Of a DNA stretch of 64,000 nt, positions 1-14,758 are shown piece after piece; within the stretch, counting starts at the first letter, position 1, and each line of letters starts with the position of its first letter. The position numbers were made by a program, and so were the translations under genes. A model generated the notes under the pieces. It was given only the letters and a program-made list of their open reading frames with translations. It had not been told where the DNA came from and did not search any database. Source of the DNA: Synanceia verrucosa. Lineage: Eukaryota > Chordata > Actinopteri > Perciformes > Synanceiidae. Location of the stretch: contig CM056562.1 in NCBI GenBank assembly GCA_029721515.1, positions 14,293,335 through 14,357,334 on the forward strand. The letters run 5' to 3'.

Positions 1-386
1 GAATAATGAGGAAGCATGAGGGCCTGGCTTATCATCACATCTGTTCCCACATGACACAAGCTATGCTTTGCATCAGGCTCGCTTTATTATGCTCAAGGGG
101 CAAAAGTTCCTGTGATACAAATGGAGAACAGAGTTAACCAGAATGAGGACAGTATTTGAAATGACAGGTACAGCGTTTCATAATGTTCGGACATCATGCA
201 GCTGTCCTGAAGCATGCTGCTTGGTAAAAATGACATACACGTCTTCTTTTCACCTTGAAAGCTTGTTTACTGTCCAAGTGTTTTTGCAGAAGGAGCTATT
301 AGAGCAGCCATTAATTAGTGTCATTCCCAGTTAGCGTGGGAGGTTCTCAGGCAGCCCTTGGCTTGTCTCCCAAAACAAAAGGACAT

Positions 387-387
<1 letters not shown>

Positions 388-435
<48 letters not shown>
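388..435. repeat. (CA)n microsatellite
   Basis: About 24 uninterrupted CA units. Confidence 0.97.
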
Positions 436-437
<2 letters not shown>

Positions 438-3400
438 TTGTTGTGTTCTACACACAACCGTGTAAGCTTTAATAGATTTTATGTGTTTTATTGCTGGCAT
501 GCTTAATGAAATAACAACCAAAATGTCTCCTCATAGTCTAACATTTTATTTTACTTATACCTAACACAGTCAATCATTTCCCTCATGTAGCTCCCTTCCA
601 AGAAAAATGTTCTGCCAAGCACAAGAGGCATGGACAAACCGTTGTTTCAGGACACTGATGAGCTTCTTCCTCATACTGTGACAGGTAGAATGGACATTCA
701 CATTCAAATAATCAACAAAGGAGGATGGTCACAGTGGCAGCTATTTTTACATGTACTGTTGCCTTTGTACTGTGACTGTTGTGGTAGGCTAACTTCTGTG
801 ATAAACCATAAGACAACAAATGCATTCACACATTATCATTTATGAAACAACAATCACTATTTTCTATCTCTGAACCAGTCAAATAGTCGCGGTAAACAGT
901 TTAATGTCTGTTTGTGTGGCTGTGCCACCTGGCCTCATTTGGCCTCTGTCCATGGTGCTGAAGTCAGGCTGCCATCAATCATCAATATTATTATATTAAC
1001 TTATATTTACCTCTACATTAATATTTTCAAATATATCTAACAAGTAGAAAGCTGGTGGACAGAATTGATATTTTACTAGCCTCCATGCTGGAGCAAACAA
1101 GAGAAAGACGACTCATACTAGACAACTGTAAATCAAGATTTGCCTTTCATTAGAGGACTTTGAATTATTTAACTCATGCTTCCCTCCTCCTGATATCTTA
1201 TCTGCGTGCTGCTTTAGGTTTATATTGCTCTTCTGGAGCTGAGCTGCCTTCACTCTGTGGCTGTGATTAAAAAGAGAGCGAGTGCCAGTAGTAACCCTGG
1301 AAAATAATTGGCTTATTTTTCAGTGAGCACCAAAGAAAGTGAATTGTAATAATCTGCTTCAACTCACCATTTCCCCCCATTATTTTCACTCACTTTGCAG
1401 ATTAATCAAAATGCAACATACACTGATACTCACACTGACACATATACACACTCAAATGCACTCAGGGGAAAGAGGACTACATCTTCCAGTAGCAAAGAAA
1501 GAAGTAATGGGCTTTTAAGCTATCCTAAGGACTGAAAGAATAAAATCATTCTAGATGAGGATCTTTTCAAATGCATCCATGCATTCAGTTCCATTGCAGT
1601 GACAAAATGAAACTGCTTGTTCAGTTGGCTTCAGCAGGTCCTGACGGTTGTTTAGCATGCTGCCCCAAGCTCGCTTGCAGCTCTAAAAAACATGTTGTGT
1701 TTTTCTCTTGGGCTGCAGCCTGTGCCCTTCAGTTGGCTGCAGTGGACTGGGTGGGGGAAGCTGCCACCATGGAGAGCTGGGCGAGCTCCTGGCTGCTATT
1801 AGAGTTCAGTGTTCCAGCGAGCACACATGGAAAATGGACACAGAATAATGTATGACGGGGCTCTGCAGATTAAAGTGCTGGAGAATGTGGCACAGTTCGA
1901 AGGTTGGGGTGTTGATATCATAAATGCACACAGAGTAGATTTTAAAGTAAATATGTTTTATTTTATTTTATTTTTTTAGAGGAGCGTGGGAGGTCCAGTG
2001 TGGAGTCGTTCTGCATTTTCTTTTTTCAATTTCAGGGAGCCTCACAGATAGCACTGTTTGCAATTTAGATCAAAGATTCAGGGTCAAACTTAATAAACTG
2101 TTTATCTGCATTTCTGTATTTCATTTGTTAAATTCAATTTTATTTCAGTCCGATCAATGATGTTATGTATTCTAGTTTTATCAATCCTCTGCCTCCTGGT
2201 TTATATATCCTCCTCCTCTCTGTGTGTGATCAGCGACATTCACCGGTGCTCTCGAATATTCATTAATCAGCTCCATTATTAAAATGTTTTGGGTAATTAT
2301 GATCGTAATTTGCTGTAATCAAATCCCTGTGGATGTTCCATGATAATCACTATTGGGAGGAAACTGTGATATTGAATTCACAGAGAATACGACCATAGAT
2401 TTAGAGAACTGGAAGAACGCACACAGATTTATAAAGAATAATAGGTGAACAGTTGGAGAACATCAGTACAGAGAGGCGCTGTGTGGCTCTGTGTTAATGA
2501 GTTTGATGATGCAAATAAAAATCAATTACAAGAAAATTATATGCAAATAAACACATTTAGAATTCAGCCCATGAGTCCCACTGTTTTCATGGGAGGAAAT
2601 TATGGAAATTGCTGCTATCTTCAGTACTTTTGGTCAACCTTAAAGGTGCTTGTGATGCTGTCGGTGCTCTTTCTATGATATTCAGAGCATTAATACAACA
2701 GCAAACAACTATTTGCTAAAGATAACACATTACGTCTACTGGCTCACAGCTGCCTCCCTTCATTGTGCTGCCAATGTTTTGAGTTTTTATTTAAACTGTT
2801 ATCAGTGTTTACCACAAACTCAGCCGTCTCCATGTTGAGAGCCATGCAGAAGCAACACAAATGCTCCCAATCTTGCCTTTAGTGCCTTCAAGAAAAGCGA
2901 AGAAAGTCTGGATTATCATTGAGAAAGGAACTAATGCATTATGTGAATTTTAATTCAATTCTAAAAATGTTTTTGACACATACATGCAAGTAAAAGTAAA
3001 TAAGTAAGTAAATACACCTAGAAAAATTATATGTATGCAGATATGTACATACTGTAAATAAACACACACATCATTTGGAGGGTTATTTCTACACAAACAA
3101 CCAAATAAGGCATCACATCGTGGAACATTTGCAGACTTAGTGTTTCTTAAACATGGAATTTGATCCCTGCCCAGCTTGTAAAGCAGCTCCCTGCAACATT
3201 AAGCCTGTTAGCAGGATCCACAGCTAAACAACAAACTTCTAATGTGCTTGAGGTTCCTGTTTGCACAGTGTTTTATCTTACCGCTAAAAATACTTCTTCC
3301 CTGCTTTCTTAAAACAGCAGCAGTAAAGTTCCTTGGAGTCAGGAGAAGTCTCCTCTAAGAAAGTATTCATGAGGAAGCTTTTACAGTTCTTTTTGGGGGG

Positions 3401-3977
3401 GAAAGCAGAGGTGACTCCAACCTCTTTCAGAAATATCTGTTAGTAATCTGTGTTTTTAATGGCTGGTGAAGAGGCTATTATTGCTGTAATTACTGTAACA
3501 CTCAATCTTTAAAGGAGATACAACACGCAGACCACATTTGGGGAAGAATGGTCATTTTCACCATCAGTGTTTGCTGAATTGATGTAATGATATTAAAAGT
3601 GATCTCATAATTGCTGAGGAGTTACAGGCGTTAGGATGGATTAAGACAGTTATTGCTCAGCAAGTGTGGCTAACATTTTATATGTCGTAGTAAAGAATTG
3701 TTTTATCCTCAAACAACCTTCCTCCACCTCTTCTGGGAAATCTTTCTTCCTTCTTCAATGCTTGGAGAATTGCTTTTAGAGAGGCTTTTAAAATCATAAC
3801 TGAGAAGCACATTACTTTTAGAATTTCTTCCTAAATTGGCCAATTAGGACCACCTTTTAGCTTCAGATGACTTGGTGAATATGGCCCCCGGTCATGATTA
3901 TTTCATGTGCTCTTATTTGGCCTCATGAATTATGCAAAAGATGTCATAAGTATGAAAGTTTGGCTCCGTGAGCGACC

Positions 3978-3980
<3 letters not shown>
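436..3980. other. Non-coding stretch, nothing recognised
   Basis: AT-rich DNA with stop codons in all frames at short spacing. Only a small AAGT-type run (about 2988-3015) and homopolymer tracts such as the T/A stretch at 1957-1977 stand out. No splice-bounded exon or transposon ends seen. Confidence 0.6.

Positions 3981-4028
<48 letters not shown>
3981..4028. repeat. (GT)n microsatellite
   Basis: About 24 GT units, followed 240 bp later by a short GT run (4269-4284) and then a CA array, so the two arrays face each other. Confidence 0.97.
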
Positions 4029-4030
<2 letters not shown>

Positions 4031-4411
4031 TCATGTGAGTTTATGTGATGAGTGTCCCGACTCGCTGAAAGGAGTGAGAGAGAGATATACATGAGAGAAC
4101 AGATTTGAAGCTGTCTGCAGCGAAGGGAATATTCTTATAGATATAAAACAGGCAGGAGCGAAGCCAGTATTTAAACCGCAGAGCCCTAAGCCTCGTGGGT
4201 GAGTTTCTAAGTCGCAAAAACAAACAAGCGCACAAAAGGCCATGCACGTGTTAGCTGAGGCAATAGACGTGTGTGTGTGTGTGTTTAATAATGTAACAGC
4301 TCGCCCCTCTTTGCTCTTTTGTGTTTCAGAGATTAGGCAAAGTTCCAGAGAGTGCAGTCACGAAGCCACACTGTACTCTGTGGTACACACACGCATGACA
4401 GGAGACGCCAT

Positions 4412-4424
4412 CACACACACACAC

Positions 4425-4468
<44 letters not shown>
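4412..4468. repeat. (CA)n microsatellite
   Basis: About 28 units with one CG interruption near 4429. Opposite orientation to the array at 3981. Confidence 0.96.
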
Positions 4469-4471
<3 letters not shown>

Positions 4472-7400
4472 CCTATCGCACTTCACAAATGCATATTTAA
4501 TACCTGCAATGGGTCTAGTTGCCTGCAGAACTTTTAATCAGGCGCACCAGTGTCGCTTTATTCTAAACATTTTAGATATGGAGTTTATAGTATAATGAAT
4601 CTCATCAAACTAATATAGATTTACACTAATTTGGTGTCTTGATTTTGTATGCTGGTGTTTGTCTGTGCTGTGATAATCAATAACTACATGGCATAGTTTG
4701 CCCACCCTTAAAGAACCAAGCCATTTATTGCTATTTTTTGTCCGCCTGGCCTCTCTGTCTATTTATGCATGTATAATGTCAACCCTTTCATGCACAGTCA
4801 AGTAATGAACACCTTTTATTCAGGACAACCTGGGCAATAATAATGTGTATTCTAAAATGACGCCACATGAATGGATCAATAGTTATATGAGTATAAAAAC
4901 AAAAGTCACAGTCACAGAACTTAATCACCCACTGTATTTGGACAGTAACTATAATAGAATCACTGCGTATTGCAACATATGTACTAATACGTCAAACTAT
5001 TCCTTTATAAACGTGAGAATGTGCACCCACTCTATCGTCATACGCTTTTGCACACCCATCAACAGGCCTCTTCTGTTGATCTGGCTATGTTAACTCCATG
5101 GCGGTGTTTGTTAAAATCAGCTAAAATTGCATCATTGTATTTTTAGTAACTTTGAATTAGTTTGCTCTCACTATCTGTCATGCACTGGATGAGAATGGAA
5201 TAGATTGGATTGAGAAGCTATTATGTTAAATAAAGCGTTCATGTATATGACCAATAGCCATACAGTTTTATTTGTCTGGACACTCATGTAGATGAGCATC
5301 TGTCTTTATGTCTGTCTCTCATCTGTTGATTATCATATGTAGGAGTTGTGGGAGGAAGGCCTGTAGGCTTACATTGACTCATCACTCTCCAGGAATGTCT
5401 CCTTTTACTTGCATGTGTGTGTATGTGCGTGTTCGTGCACATGTTTGGGAGGCAGAGTCGAATCGTACGTGACATCTATGTTAATGCCCATGTTTTCCTG
5501 GGGGTAGCAAAGCGTAGCATGGCATGCACATACATTAGGGGTCCTGCCAGGGCAGTTTATTTGCTTGTAATGTGCAGCATTCAGTCTTGTTGGCAGGCCC
5601 AAGGCTGCAGAGAGACTAGGTGTAGTCATTTCTCTGTGTTGTCTGTCCAGGCACACTCAGCTTTACATTATTATAGCCCAGCAACAACAGCAGTCAGATC
5701 ACTCTGTCTTCTTTATTGCAGCAGTTGTATGAATGTCTGGTAACTATGTTTTTGACGATTTCATAGTTTCTCTTGAATTGAAGGTTTAAATGCTCCCTTA
5801 TGGGCTCAGAAGCGTTCAAGGGCCCCCAAACCCATTTAAACTCTATTATATCACAACAAAACTGTTCTATTACCAATGTAAACACTTTCTAAACAGTTTC
5901 TTTAAACCCACAAAACGATTTGATGGCAATATCACAGTTGTTGTGCCAGGGAGTGAGAGGATGGAATAATATAAAAGTCTAATCTTAGTTTGGGTGGTTT
6001 CAGTCTGAGACTTATGCCATTCATCTCCCAAGAACTCCCCTCCTGTCTCTTTGAGGGCACAATAGTTCCTCTAGACCACTGATAACCTCCATTGTTGAGA
6101 TCTGTGTTATATCATATTATGAATGGGATCCCTCTCATCCATTCTGAGTGGACTTCTGTCCTCTGATGACAGTGAATGCTGGAGCAGACTGTCTTGTCTT
6201 GCCTCTTTCTAGGGCAGCTTGTAATTCTGTGGAACTAACTAACAAGATATGGAGGCAAGGAGAGGAGTGTTTGGTGCTTTGGGACGCACCTCCATAATTA
6301 AATGCAGCTGAAGGAAAATTAATCTGCCCCTGCCCACATTACCCAATCAGGAGGGGAAAAATTAAACAGTTGCAGTGGCTCAAATTGCTCTTTTGTCCAC
6401 CAACTCTGGTATTTTGTTTTTGTTTTATACTTCATGTGAAGCACTAACCCAGAAATCGGGTTTATATCATAGGTTCAATCATCATGATAACATACTTGAG
6501 TGACTATGAGAAAGTATTTTTTGTTGTTAGGATTTTATTTTTTAGCTCTAGATTTGACCAAACAAACAACCCATACATAATGATTTTACATGTAATTTCC
6601 TGACTTCTAGGCCAACACGGCCATCAGGGCTGTCACTTATTGAGAAACAATCAAGTATGAATGAGTTGAGTTTAACACATAACTTGTTTGAATATATGAA
6701 TACAACATACACAGAAAAAAAGCTTAATTCTTAGTCATTAGTTTGTGGTGTTGAATCTAAAATGCTGCATCACATAACTTCTCAGATGATTTGATGATTA
6801 TCCACTTAGCTTGGCTCAGTAATTTCCTCTATTTTACTTGAGAGAAGGAAACAACAATATCCTAATTTACTATTCAGCTACATTAGTTCCATCCAGAAGA
6901 CATTAGCTTTGTCCATATTCAGATCCAGTCTCTTTGAGTTAACTTATTCAAATCCTAAAATGGACGGTGGTAAAGCTTATGAGAATGTACGTTTCAGAAC
7001 GTACAGAACAGTTCTATAAAGCTCTAGTTTTGTCTAAGTTTTGCAGTAAAATCTGTCCTAAAATCACAATTATTCTGGTCAACATTAAGATCCAAATTAT
7101 TTAACACAATTTCTTATTGACTTTTGAAACATCATGCATTCAGAATTTTGTAGCCTACATTTTAAAGTCAAAGCTCTAGTTAGTAACCCAGTTCAGATGT
7201 GTTTTTTTTTTTACACTGGGTGAAATGGTCCTTCCTTCCTGAGAGCAATCAATACATTATGTATTCAGAAGAGGGAATGAAAAGAACCAGACCTCTGTGG
7301 CAGCTGCAGGACTGTAAACACTCTGACCAATCCCTGCCATTCAGTCCAAATGGAAAGAACCAATCAGATGCCCTCATGTATCCCCCCTGCCCACGCCCCC

Positions 7401-10078
7401 TCTGTCTCGCATCACGTTGTTGCCGGAAATATTCAGCACACTCCTCAGCAAGAAATTCTGAGTTAGCAGCTGAGTTAGCTGAGTTAGAGGGGGCGTGGCA
7501 TCAGACAGAGTATTGATGGGAGGAGGATGAGGGGGTGGAATTTAGAGGAGGTGCTACTTTCAAATCTAGCTAGCTCTTTTGCTAGCTCTGCAACATCACA
7601 GACTATATCTTTAAATGCGTTGATCAGGTGCACTTTGAGAGTGAAACTGAGGGAAATTTGTGCATTTTAACAATTTAATCATAGAAAACACATTAATTAT
7701 ATAGAAAATAACACAAAGTATGGATGGGAAAGTGAGCTGGGGTTATAACACAAGAGAATATTAAATTCTCGATTATCTTGTTTTCCTAATCATTGGAAGC
7801 CATAACTGAAATATGAGCAATTGCACAGTCTTCGGTAAACTATATGGGTTTAGAGGAAGAGGCAGTTGTTAAGTGAGCATTTATGTCATGAATACATGTG
7901 GCAGCTCTTCTATTCAATGGTGCATGTAGCACATCCTGTCTGATTGTGGTAGGCGTTGAATGGTATTATGGCGCTTTTATAAAGCTCAACTTCACCTCCA
8001 TCTCCCTCCTCCTCTTCGGCTGGATGCGTATCGATCAGTCAGATCTCCCTTCAAATTAAAATCTTACTGGAAGCTTCTAGTGATCGATCATCTTACACAG
8101 GACTGCTGTAGATGGACGAGTTTATGTTATTGGGTGAGTTGGGCTTCCCCAATCAGCACACACACACACATGCCTGATCAGTTTGATAAATGAGTTTGCA
8201 TTGATCTGTCTGTGTAAATGTGATGATATCTCACAGCAGGAGGCGGTCAATTATTTCTTCCAAGCAGTACTTACTCCCTCCCAGAGATGCCGGGTTCTTA
8301 TATTGGTTAAACTGTGTATGGGGTGACATTGATAGAGAGCAGAGACAGTAGTTTATTATTGCCTTGGTTTATTTAATTGAAGACACAGTCATCTTATCAT
8401 ATTCGTGTTTCATCACTGAGCAGAAAATAGAACAAAATATGATTAAAAGTGAATTAAAAGTAAACTACTGTAAACACAATTTTCTACACTTTCACAGAAT
8501 TCCCAGGGTCAAGTTTTATATTTGAGAGGCCAAATCTCATGGCTTTATCCCTGGCCATTAAACCTAGACTGTTGTGGACCTGCATTCTTAACCTGCAGCA
8601 GCCCACCAAAACAAGCACAGCTTTGTGCTGAAGGAAGGTATTTGTAGAGGAGAAAGAAAAAGCAATCAGCGGTCAGACCCTGAGAGGAGGGGGGAAAAAG
8701 ACCTCAAGGAGCCTGGGAGAAAAGCAGGGGGAAGTGATACAGATAGAGAGAAGATGTTTAATTTGGCGTGGTGCTCCACTGAGACACTTAATCTCCTTCA
8801 ATCCCTGAGGAAGGTGAAGGTAGGGTGGCAGAGGGTGTGGGGGAGTTGAATGGGCAGGAGGAGAAGCCACAAATCTCCAGCAAATGACCACTGAAAGCCC
8901 AGTACATCCTCTTATCTGCTTCCACTGCCCTGTGAATGCCACTCATGTATGGACCTTTAATACCATATAAATAGTGTATTTATTTTTGCAAAGACAAATA
9001 AAAGCATTTGAACTGAGTTGTGTCCTGCAGACTCCACAATAGCAGAGAGGAAGATGCAGAGGAAGATCTATTGTGTTGTGTAGTCATGGCCCATCAGTCC
9101 AGACATTTACTTTGGCAATGATTTTAAAGACAATTAACAGTCACTTAACAGTTAATAGCCCAGTTAAATGTCCCTGGTCATTTGGAAAGCAACTTAACAG
9201 TGATTAATAAGGTTTCTCCTTTTAATGGCTGCATTATGACCTGTGTGCAGGTGTGATATAGCACAGAGATGCAGTACAGAGGAGGAGGAAGGTGATGGTA
9301 GAGAGAAGAATGAGAAATACTCCTTCCGTTAGATGAGTCACTAAACTCCTGGAGATTTCATTATGTAATGTGAGAAGCAGAAGGTACATGCAGTTTCTTA
9401 GCCACAACAAATGGCAATACTTGTGACTGCGGTAAGGAGACTTGTATAATTGCTTTGTGTGGTGGGAGATATGGCGAGATGACACAAGTATGGAGAAGCA
9501 AAAAGTTTTAAAAATATGAGAAGCAAAGTAACTTGGGCAGACTGGGTAAACTGCAATAGGGTTTAGTGACACAGACACCCAAAGAAACAAGGTTTTTGAT
9601 CAGAGTTTGAATGAGGACAAATGGGATATGGCTAGATAGAAAAAGATGTTCCACATGAAGTGAACGTTATGGTTAATGTCACATTTTCACTATATGAGGT
9701 GTGAGGTAGGAGAAAAAAAACGGAGATTTGGAGTGAAAGTAAACAAAGACTAAATGTCGAGCCACATAATTCACAGTGATGTTGTTGACATTGTTCAGCT
9801 ATGGACACTGTCACGGTTCTCACACCATGCAATTAAAACGCAATGTAAAGTTTATCATGGCTAACGCATGCAATGCAGTACAAGACATGTGTGGCTTGGA
9901 TGGATGTCAATTATTGTTTATTCTTGGGAGCTTCCATTTTTTAAAAATGTTATACATGTGTACTGCTGTCGACTGAACACATGAGACTTTGGTAGGCTGC
10001 CCTGTGTGTGTGTTTCATGCTAATAAAGCAAAGGAGACGAGCTCATTTACTCAAGGTTAGTAAGACATGCACGTGTTT

Positions 10079-10079
<1 letters not shown>
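4469..10079. other. Non-coding stretch
   Basis: No coding exon recognised. The GC-richer patch at 7200-7615 (with CTGAGTTAG repeats) is the only segment with repeat-like character. The rest is ordinary AT-rich sequence. Confidence 0.55.
7458..7487. repeat. Three copies of CTGAGTTAG
   Basis: Copies at 7458-7466, 7470-7478 and 7479-7487, inside a locally GC-richer segment (7380-7560) with GGGGGCGTGGC. This segment ends near 7610 in ACAGACTATATCTTTAAA, resembling the edge of a fish DNA repeat, but no left partner was found. Confidence 0.6.

Positions 10080-10125
<46 letters not shown>
10080..10125. repeat. (CA)n microsatellite
   Basis: About 23 pure units, preceded by ACGTGTTTG. Confidence 0.97.
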
Positions 10126-10127
<2 letters not shown>

Positions 10128-10348
10128 CACACTTTGATCTGAACATGTGAGGTACAGTGACATCTGTCTCATATGGTTGTCAGCCACAACGCTCTCTATC
10201 TGCAGTCGAGCTTATGTGTACACTTAGCATGGTCCAATGCAAAGTTTTTTTTTTTTCTCTGCATGGTTTGGACTGCTGTGTCCCTAAAGTCAGATAGAAG
10301 GAGACACATTGTGGAACTTGGAGAAAAAGAAAATTATATCACTCTTCT

Positions 10349-10881
10349 AGCCTGACAAGCCAGACTATGACATCAAATGTATAGTCTTGGGACAGTCCAT
10401 AGGCAGAGTTGAAGCCTGTGGGTGGGACCAACTGTTGTCATTCAAACTGCCGCTGCACATAATAGGCCAGCGCTATGACCAATCAGTGCAACGGACAATG
10501 TGACATATTCAGAGTGATCCTTTTAGCTGCCAGCGGTGCCAGCTGGTATATTAGACTTTTGCCATAGCCGGTCGATAAAACAGCAAATACATCCTTCTTT
10601 AAAAGGGATGACTTGAGTGATTCTTTCTGCTCAACTTTCAAAGAAAAGCGAAAGTCTAATTCTCAAAATCAATGATAGAGCCGATTCAAACGACCACTGT
10701 TCTTTAGTCGCAGCCATCTTGGTTGTTTTGCTAACTCCAGCATCACGCATCCCTGTCGTCAACGTGCTACACCGCCCCAATGACTCGCTATGCAGATAGA
10801 GCGTTGTGATTGGTCTGACAGACTCCTTGCTGGAGCCAAGATTAGCCCCTATGGTGCGCCGCTAGACCATCCTGCTAGGCA
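10349..10881. mobile_element. Probable non-autonomous DNA transposon remnant
   Basis: The segment runs from CTAGCCTGACAAGCCAGACT to CTAGACCATCCTGCTAGGC, edges I recall as typical of interspersed DNA repeats in teleosts. The outer ends pair only loosely. Internally GACCAATCA (10477-10485) and TGATTGGTC (10807-10815) are an inverted pair. It is richer in CpG than the flanks. No ORF with transposase motifs; superfamily not determined. Confidence 0.4.
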
Positions 10882-13800
10882 AAAATATTTTTTGCCACTA
10901 TGGGCGCGTGTAGATTTCTAGGCTACCATTCCTCATTATCTGGGGGAAAGTGGTATTTTCCTCTCATAGCATCTGTGGAGGGATTTAATGCCTTGCTCAA
11001 GGATGCTTCAACGGGGTGGAAGTACACTGACATGGAGTCTGATCCTGGATGTCTCTCGTCCTGCCGGCCTGCGTGGAGTGATCATCGGAGCTGGGCGTCA
11101 CGCTGCACCTGCTGCCTGCCTCCTCTCTGCCAGGGGGTAAAGCAGTGGGGTTTTTCCAGCTTGATGGAGGTGCAGATGGCCAACAGAACAAAATGCCTCA
11201 TGTGCCTCTGTTTGCAAAACCTCTGAGTCACACAACGTGATTCACAAATGACTGACTTCTTCTGAGCCAAAGAAAGCATCTAGAAGAAAAAATAAAAGAG
11301 GGTACAGCATCTGTTCATCTCGTGGTCTGTCCTTTTATGGCGCACTTTCGAATAACAAACGCTTCACGTCGGCCCGTCTTGAGTGGCCCTTCAGTCAGCA
11401 ACCACTTATTTCAAGTGACTCGATTTAATTATGAAGGAAAATTGCCCTCGTGTTTCTGAAAACATTCATAGGTCAGATTGCTTCAAAGGTTACTGATTTA
11501 TTCTGCACATGTTTGAGACTTGAAATGTTGAAATCAGGATGTGTTAATTCAAGCTGCCTGTCACTTTACTGACAAGCTGGGTAACATACTGGTGGAGCAT
11601 TTAGCAGCTAAAAAGTCAGATATTTACCTCAGGAGATGGTGGAGGCCAAAAACAGAGCAAAAAAGAGAGAGTTAATATTGAACTTGAATTTGTCAGCCAT
11701 GGTAAACTGATGATATGTCAGTGTTGGTGTGTTTACAACTTGCTCTGCTGCTCCCAGGTGGACAAAAACTCCATATTACAAGACTGTGTGGTCGGTCATC
11801 ACTTTACAGTTGTTTCTTGCATTTTTATGCATTCTCCTTCTCTCGTCTTTGAGCATAGTCTGGCTTTGAATATATTTTTAATATATTTTATAAAAGTGCT
11901 TCAGCCACACATTCACACAGACGACTTATGGATATATCCTTTAATGGGTGATGACTTCCATTTTAATTGTGTAGCCGCAGCACAGTTTGGCTTGAAGTAT
12001 AAAGTTTTGTTGGTTGTAATTAAAAGGCACATCAAGTGTTCAGTGCAGGCAGATGGAGAGTTTGGTTCAATTAAAGCTTTCATCAATTTCTCTGTCAACA
12101 TAGCTCCCCATTCCAGGTGGTACTATCAATTGCATCTACTTCAGCTGCTGTAAATGACGGTATTCTCACAAGACTGAAGAACAACAACTAAGCAGTCGAA
12201 CCTGTCAACAACATGAAAGGTGCTACATAATTTAGCAGCGTTTGATTATTATGTTTGGTTATTCACCACGTATGTGTTCATACAGTCTTTTTACAGTTGC
12301 GATTCAAAACAAAAGAGACAGATTGAATCTAAATATACTGAGAACTCATATGCAATAACACTTTCAGAACAAAACAGGCAGAGAACTGTTGGTGCCAAAT
12401 AAACAAAAAGTATCCCCTCTAAGCAAAGTGTTACGTTGCTATGACTACACACCTACAGCTCGTATTTATGAAAGTAATTTCATTTGCAAATGAAACCGCC
12501 ACCAAAGCAAATTTTGAGAGGGTAGACAACAGCTACTGCTGCGCCTGTGGTTTATGTCATATATATTTTTGAAAAAGTGAAGTGAGCTCTCCACCTTCTC
12601 TCTCACTCCTCTTCTATGTCGCTGACTTGTTGGAGTGGTTGTTATAGATGGAATCATGTCAGAAGAGAGTGCATGGGTGGACCTGTGTGTGGGTGAGAGC
12701 TTACCAGGTAGAGAAAGAGATTGCTGTCTGTAGGTGGAGGTTAAAATCTGTGTATAATACATGAAAAGTCGACAAGAGGGGGACATAGAAAGAGAGAGAG
12801 GAGATGAAAGTGAAGGTGAAAGTTGCTCAGCCTTTCCACAGGATCAGCATGTAGTCCTTTTGCATACTTGATCCAGCATGACTCCATTTGGACAAAAAAA
12901 AATTATTGTTTTTCTCCCCCAGTTTTTTCCTGTGCGGAATGTGTTTTGATGAACCATCAAAGTAAAATAAGAACCAAATTTTGAAGGAAAGTAGCTCATA
13001 AAGAGTGAGGGGGATGAGGGAACAGATGAGGAGGGCAGGTGGGAGGAGTAAAGCATCAGAGAGGAAAGACATGGATGAGATAAGAAGGACATAACGGACA
13101 GCAGGATGTCCCGAGGACAGAGGGCGTAGAAGGAGATGTAAATCTGACTTAATGGGCAGAAAGAGGTCCGCAGGTGTCCATTACACCACACACAGACACA
13201 CACACATCATCAGGAGGTAAAGTTAGACCGGTGTGTGTCTAAGCTCACAGTATGTGGCTGAAGCCGGAAGACATATCTGTGGGAGATGTGTTTTATGCAA
13301 AAGAGACAAGGTGTATTTTATGGGATGGCAGATTAATGAGTCTTAACGGGAGACGCGTTACTGCTGAGAATAAGAAATGTGTCTCTTTTTATTTCACTTT
13401 GCTTCCAGCTGCAGTAGTAGAAGTCAATGCTATGTCCCCAAAAGTGATATTAGCTAACGTGTGTATGTTGCAGTTTCCATTATGCTGATGAGGCCTTTGT
13501 TCAGTGTTGAGTGTTTCTGAATCAAAATCCTATAGAGGACGAGGACAGAATTTCAATCAGAGCAGATCTCCTAATTGAATCAGAAAGATGAGAATATTAA
13601 TTTAATTGTGTCTATTGATCGTGTGTGAGCCTAATGCAGATTGGATTTTACTTCACAGGGTACAAAACTTAATGTAAGGAAGCCTTGACATTGTAGGATG
13701 TGGTGGAAAATATGGTTTCTAGTGAAGGAGGGTGTAGAGTTGTTGGATAGCCTGACTGACTGGATGCCACTGTGAGGATTTCATGATAGTGGGGAGGAAT

Positions 13801-14692
13801 GCAATAGTTAGGGGTTGAGAGGTGCGGTCAACCTTGGATAAAGGGGAAAGTACCATAGATGACAACACGTGATTATGAACAAAAAATGACTGCAAAGTCA
13901 AATGATACATTACAACATGTCACCAATACTTTTGTGGCACATCTATGTTTGTTTTCATAGAATTAGTAGACAAAGTACAATACTCTTACAGTATGTTATT
14001 TTCAGTGGTAAAACCATTACACTATGGTACCATAGCCTATATCATTACTGAAATCTGTTGTCATGTGTCCCTTTCTCTGTAATGTTGGATTCAGCAACTT
14101 AAACTGAAAGAAAGGCAACATGACGGGAAGTACAACATTTGCATATGCTGTCCACTATGTAATAATAAAACAAAATGACCTAAGTCTCCCTTTTACTATT
14201 GATCTTTTTAGCTCCCTCCTGATTTTCTTTTTGAGTTGAGTTCTGTCAAAAAATGGCTGAGTCACAGTCTGTGGTCTAATGTCATCTAGTGTCTTTTTTC
14301 TCTCTACTGGCTCACCGATTCCTAATTTTCTCTTTGCTTTTTCATCTTTTGTCTCACCCACACCAGTATGAGTTTGTAATATAGGATCACACATATTGCA
14401 CATCAACAGAAACAGAGGAAGAAACCACAGGCACAAACATGCGTACTCTTTAAAAAAGTTGAAAATTAATTGTCAACTAAATGACTTTGAAATATATTTT
14501 GCACTTTGTCTCTGCCTCAGTCTCTTGCACACTACAATCTGAGCCATGCATGGAACCCTTCCTCTTGTTTGAGAAATTCACTGTCATGTTCAATCAAAGA
14601 TGAAGAAAGAAAACATGACCTATTTCCAGTCTTGATTTGCAGGCATTTTTTGCAGATCTTCATGGATATTTCATAAGGGAAAAAGGAAAAAA

Positions 14693-14693
<1 letters not shown>
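10882..14693. other. Non-coding stretch, nothing recognised
   Basis: The longest frame (11710-12153, 147 codons) has no domain, signal or compositional support and is read as chance. No repeat ends or RNA genes were seen. Confidence 0.55.

Positions 14694-14754
<61 letters not shown>
14694..14754. repeat. Compound (GT)n-(GA)n microsatellite
   Basis: Seventeen GT units (14694-14727) switch directly to about fourteen GA units (14727-14754). Confidence 0.97.

Positions 14755-14758
<4 letters not shown>

Noticed and set aside
11710..12153. 147-codon open frame (+)
   Set aside because: No family resemblance, no promoter or splice context, ordinary AT-rich composition.
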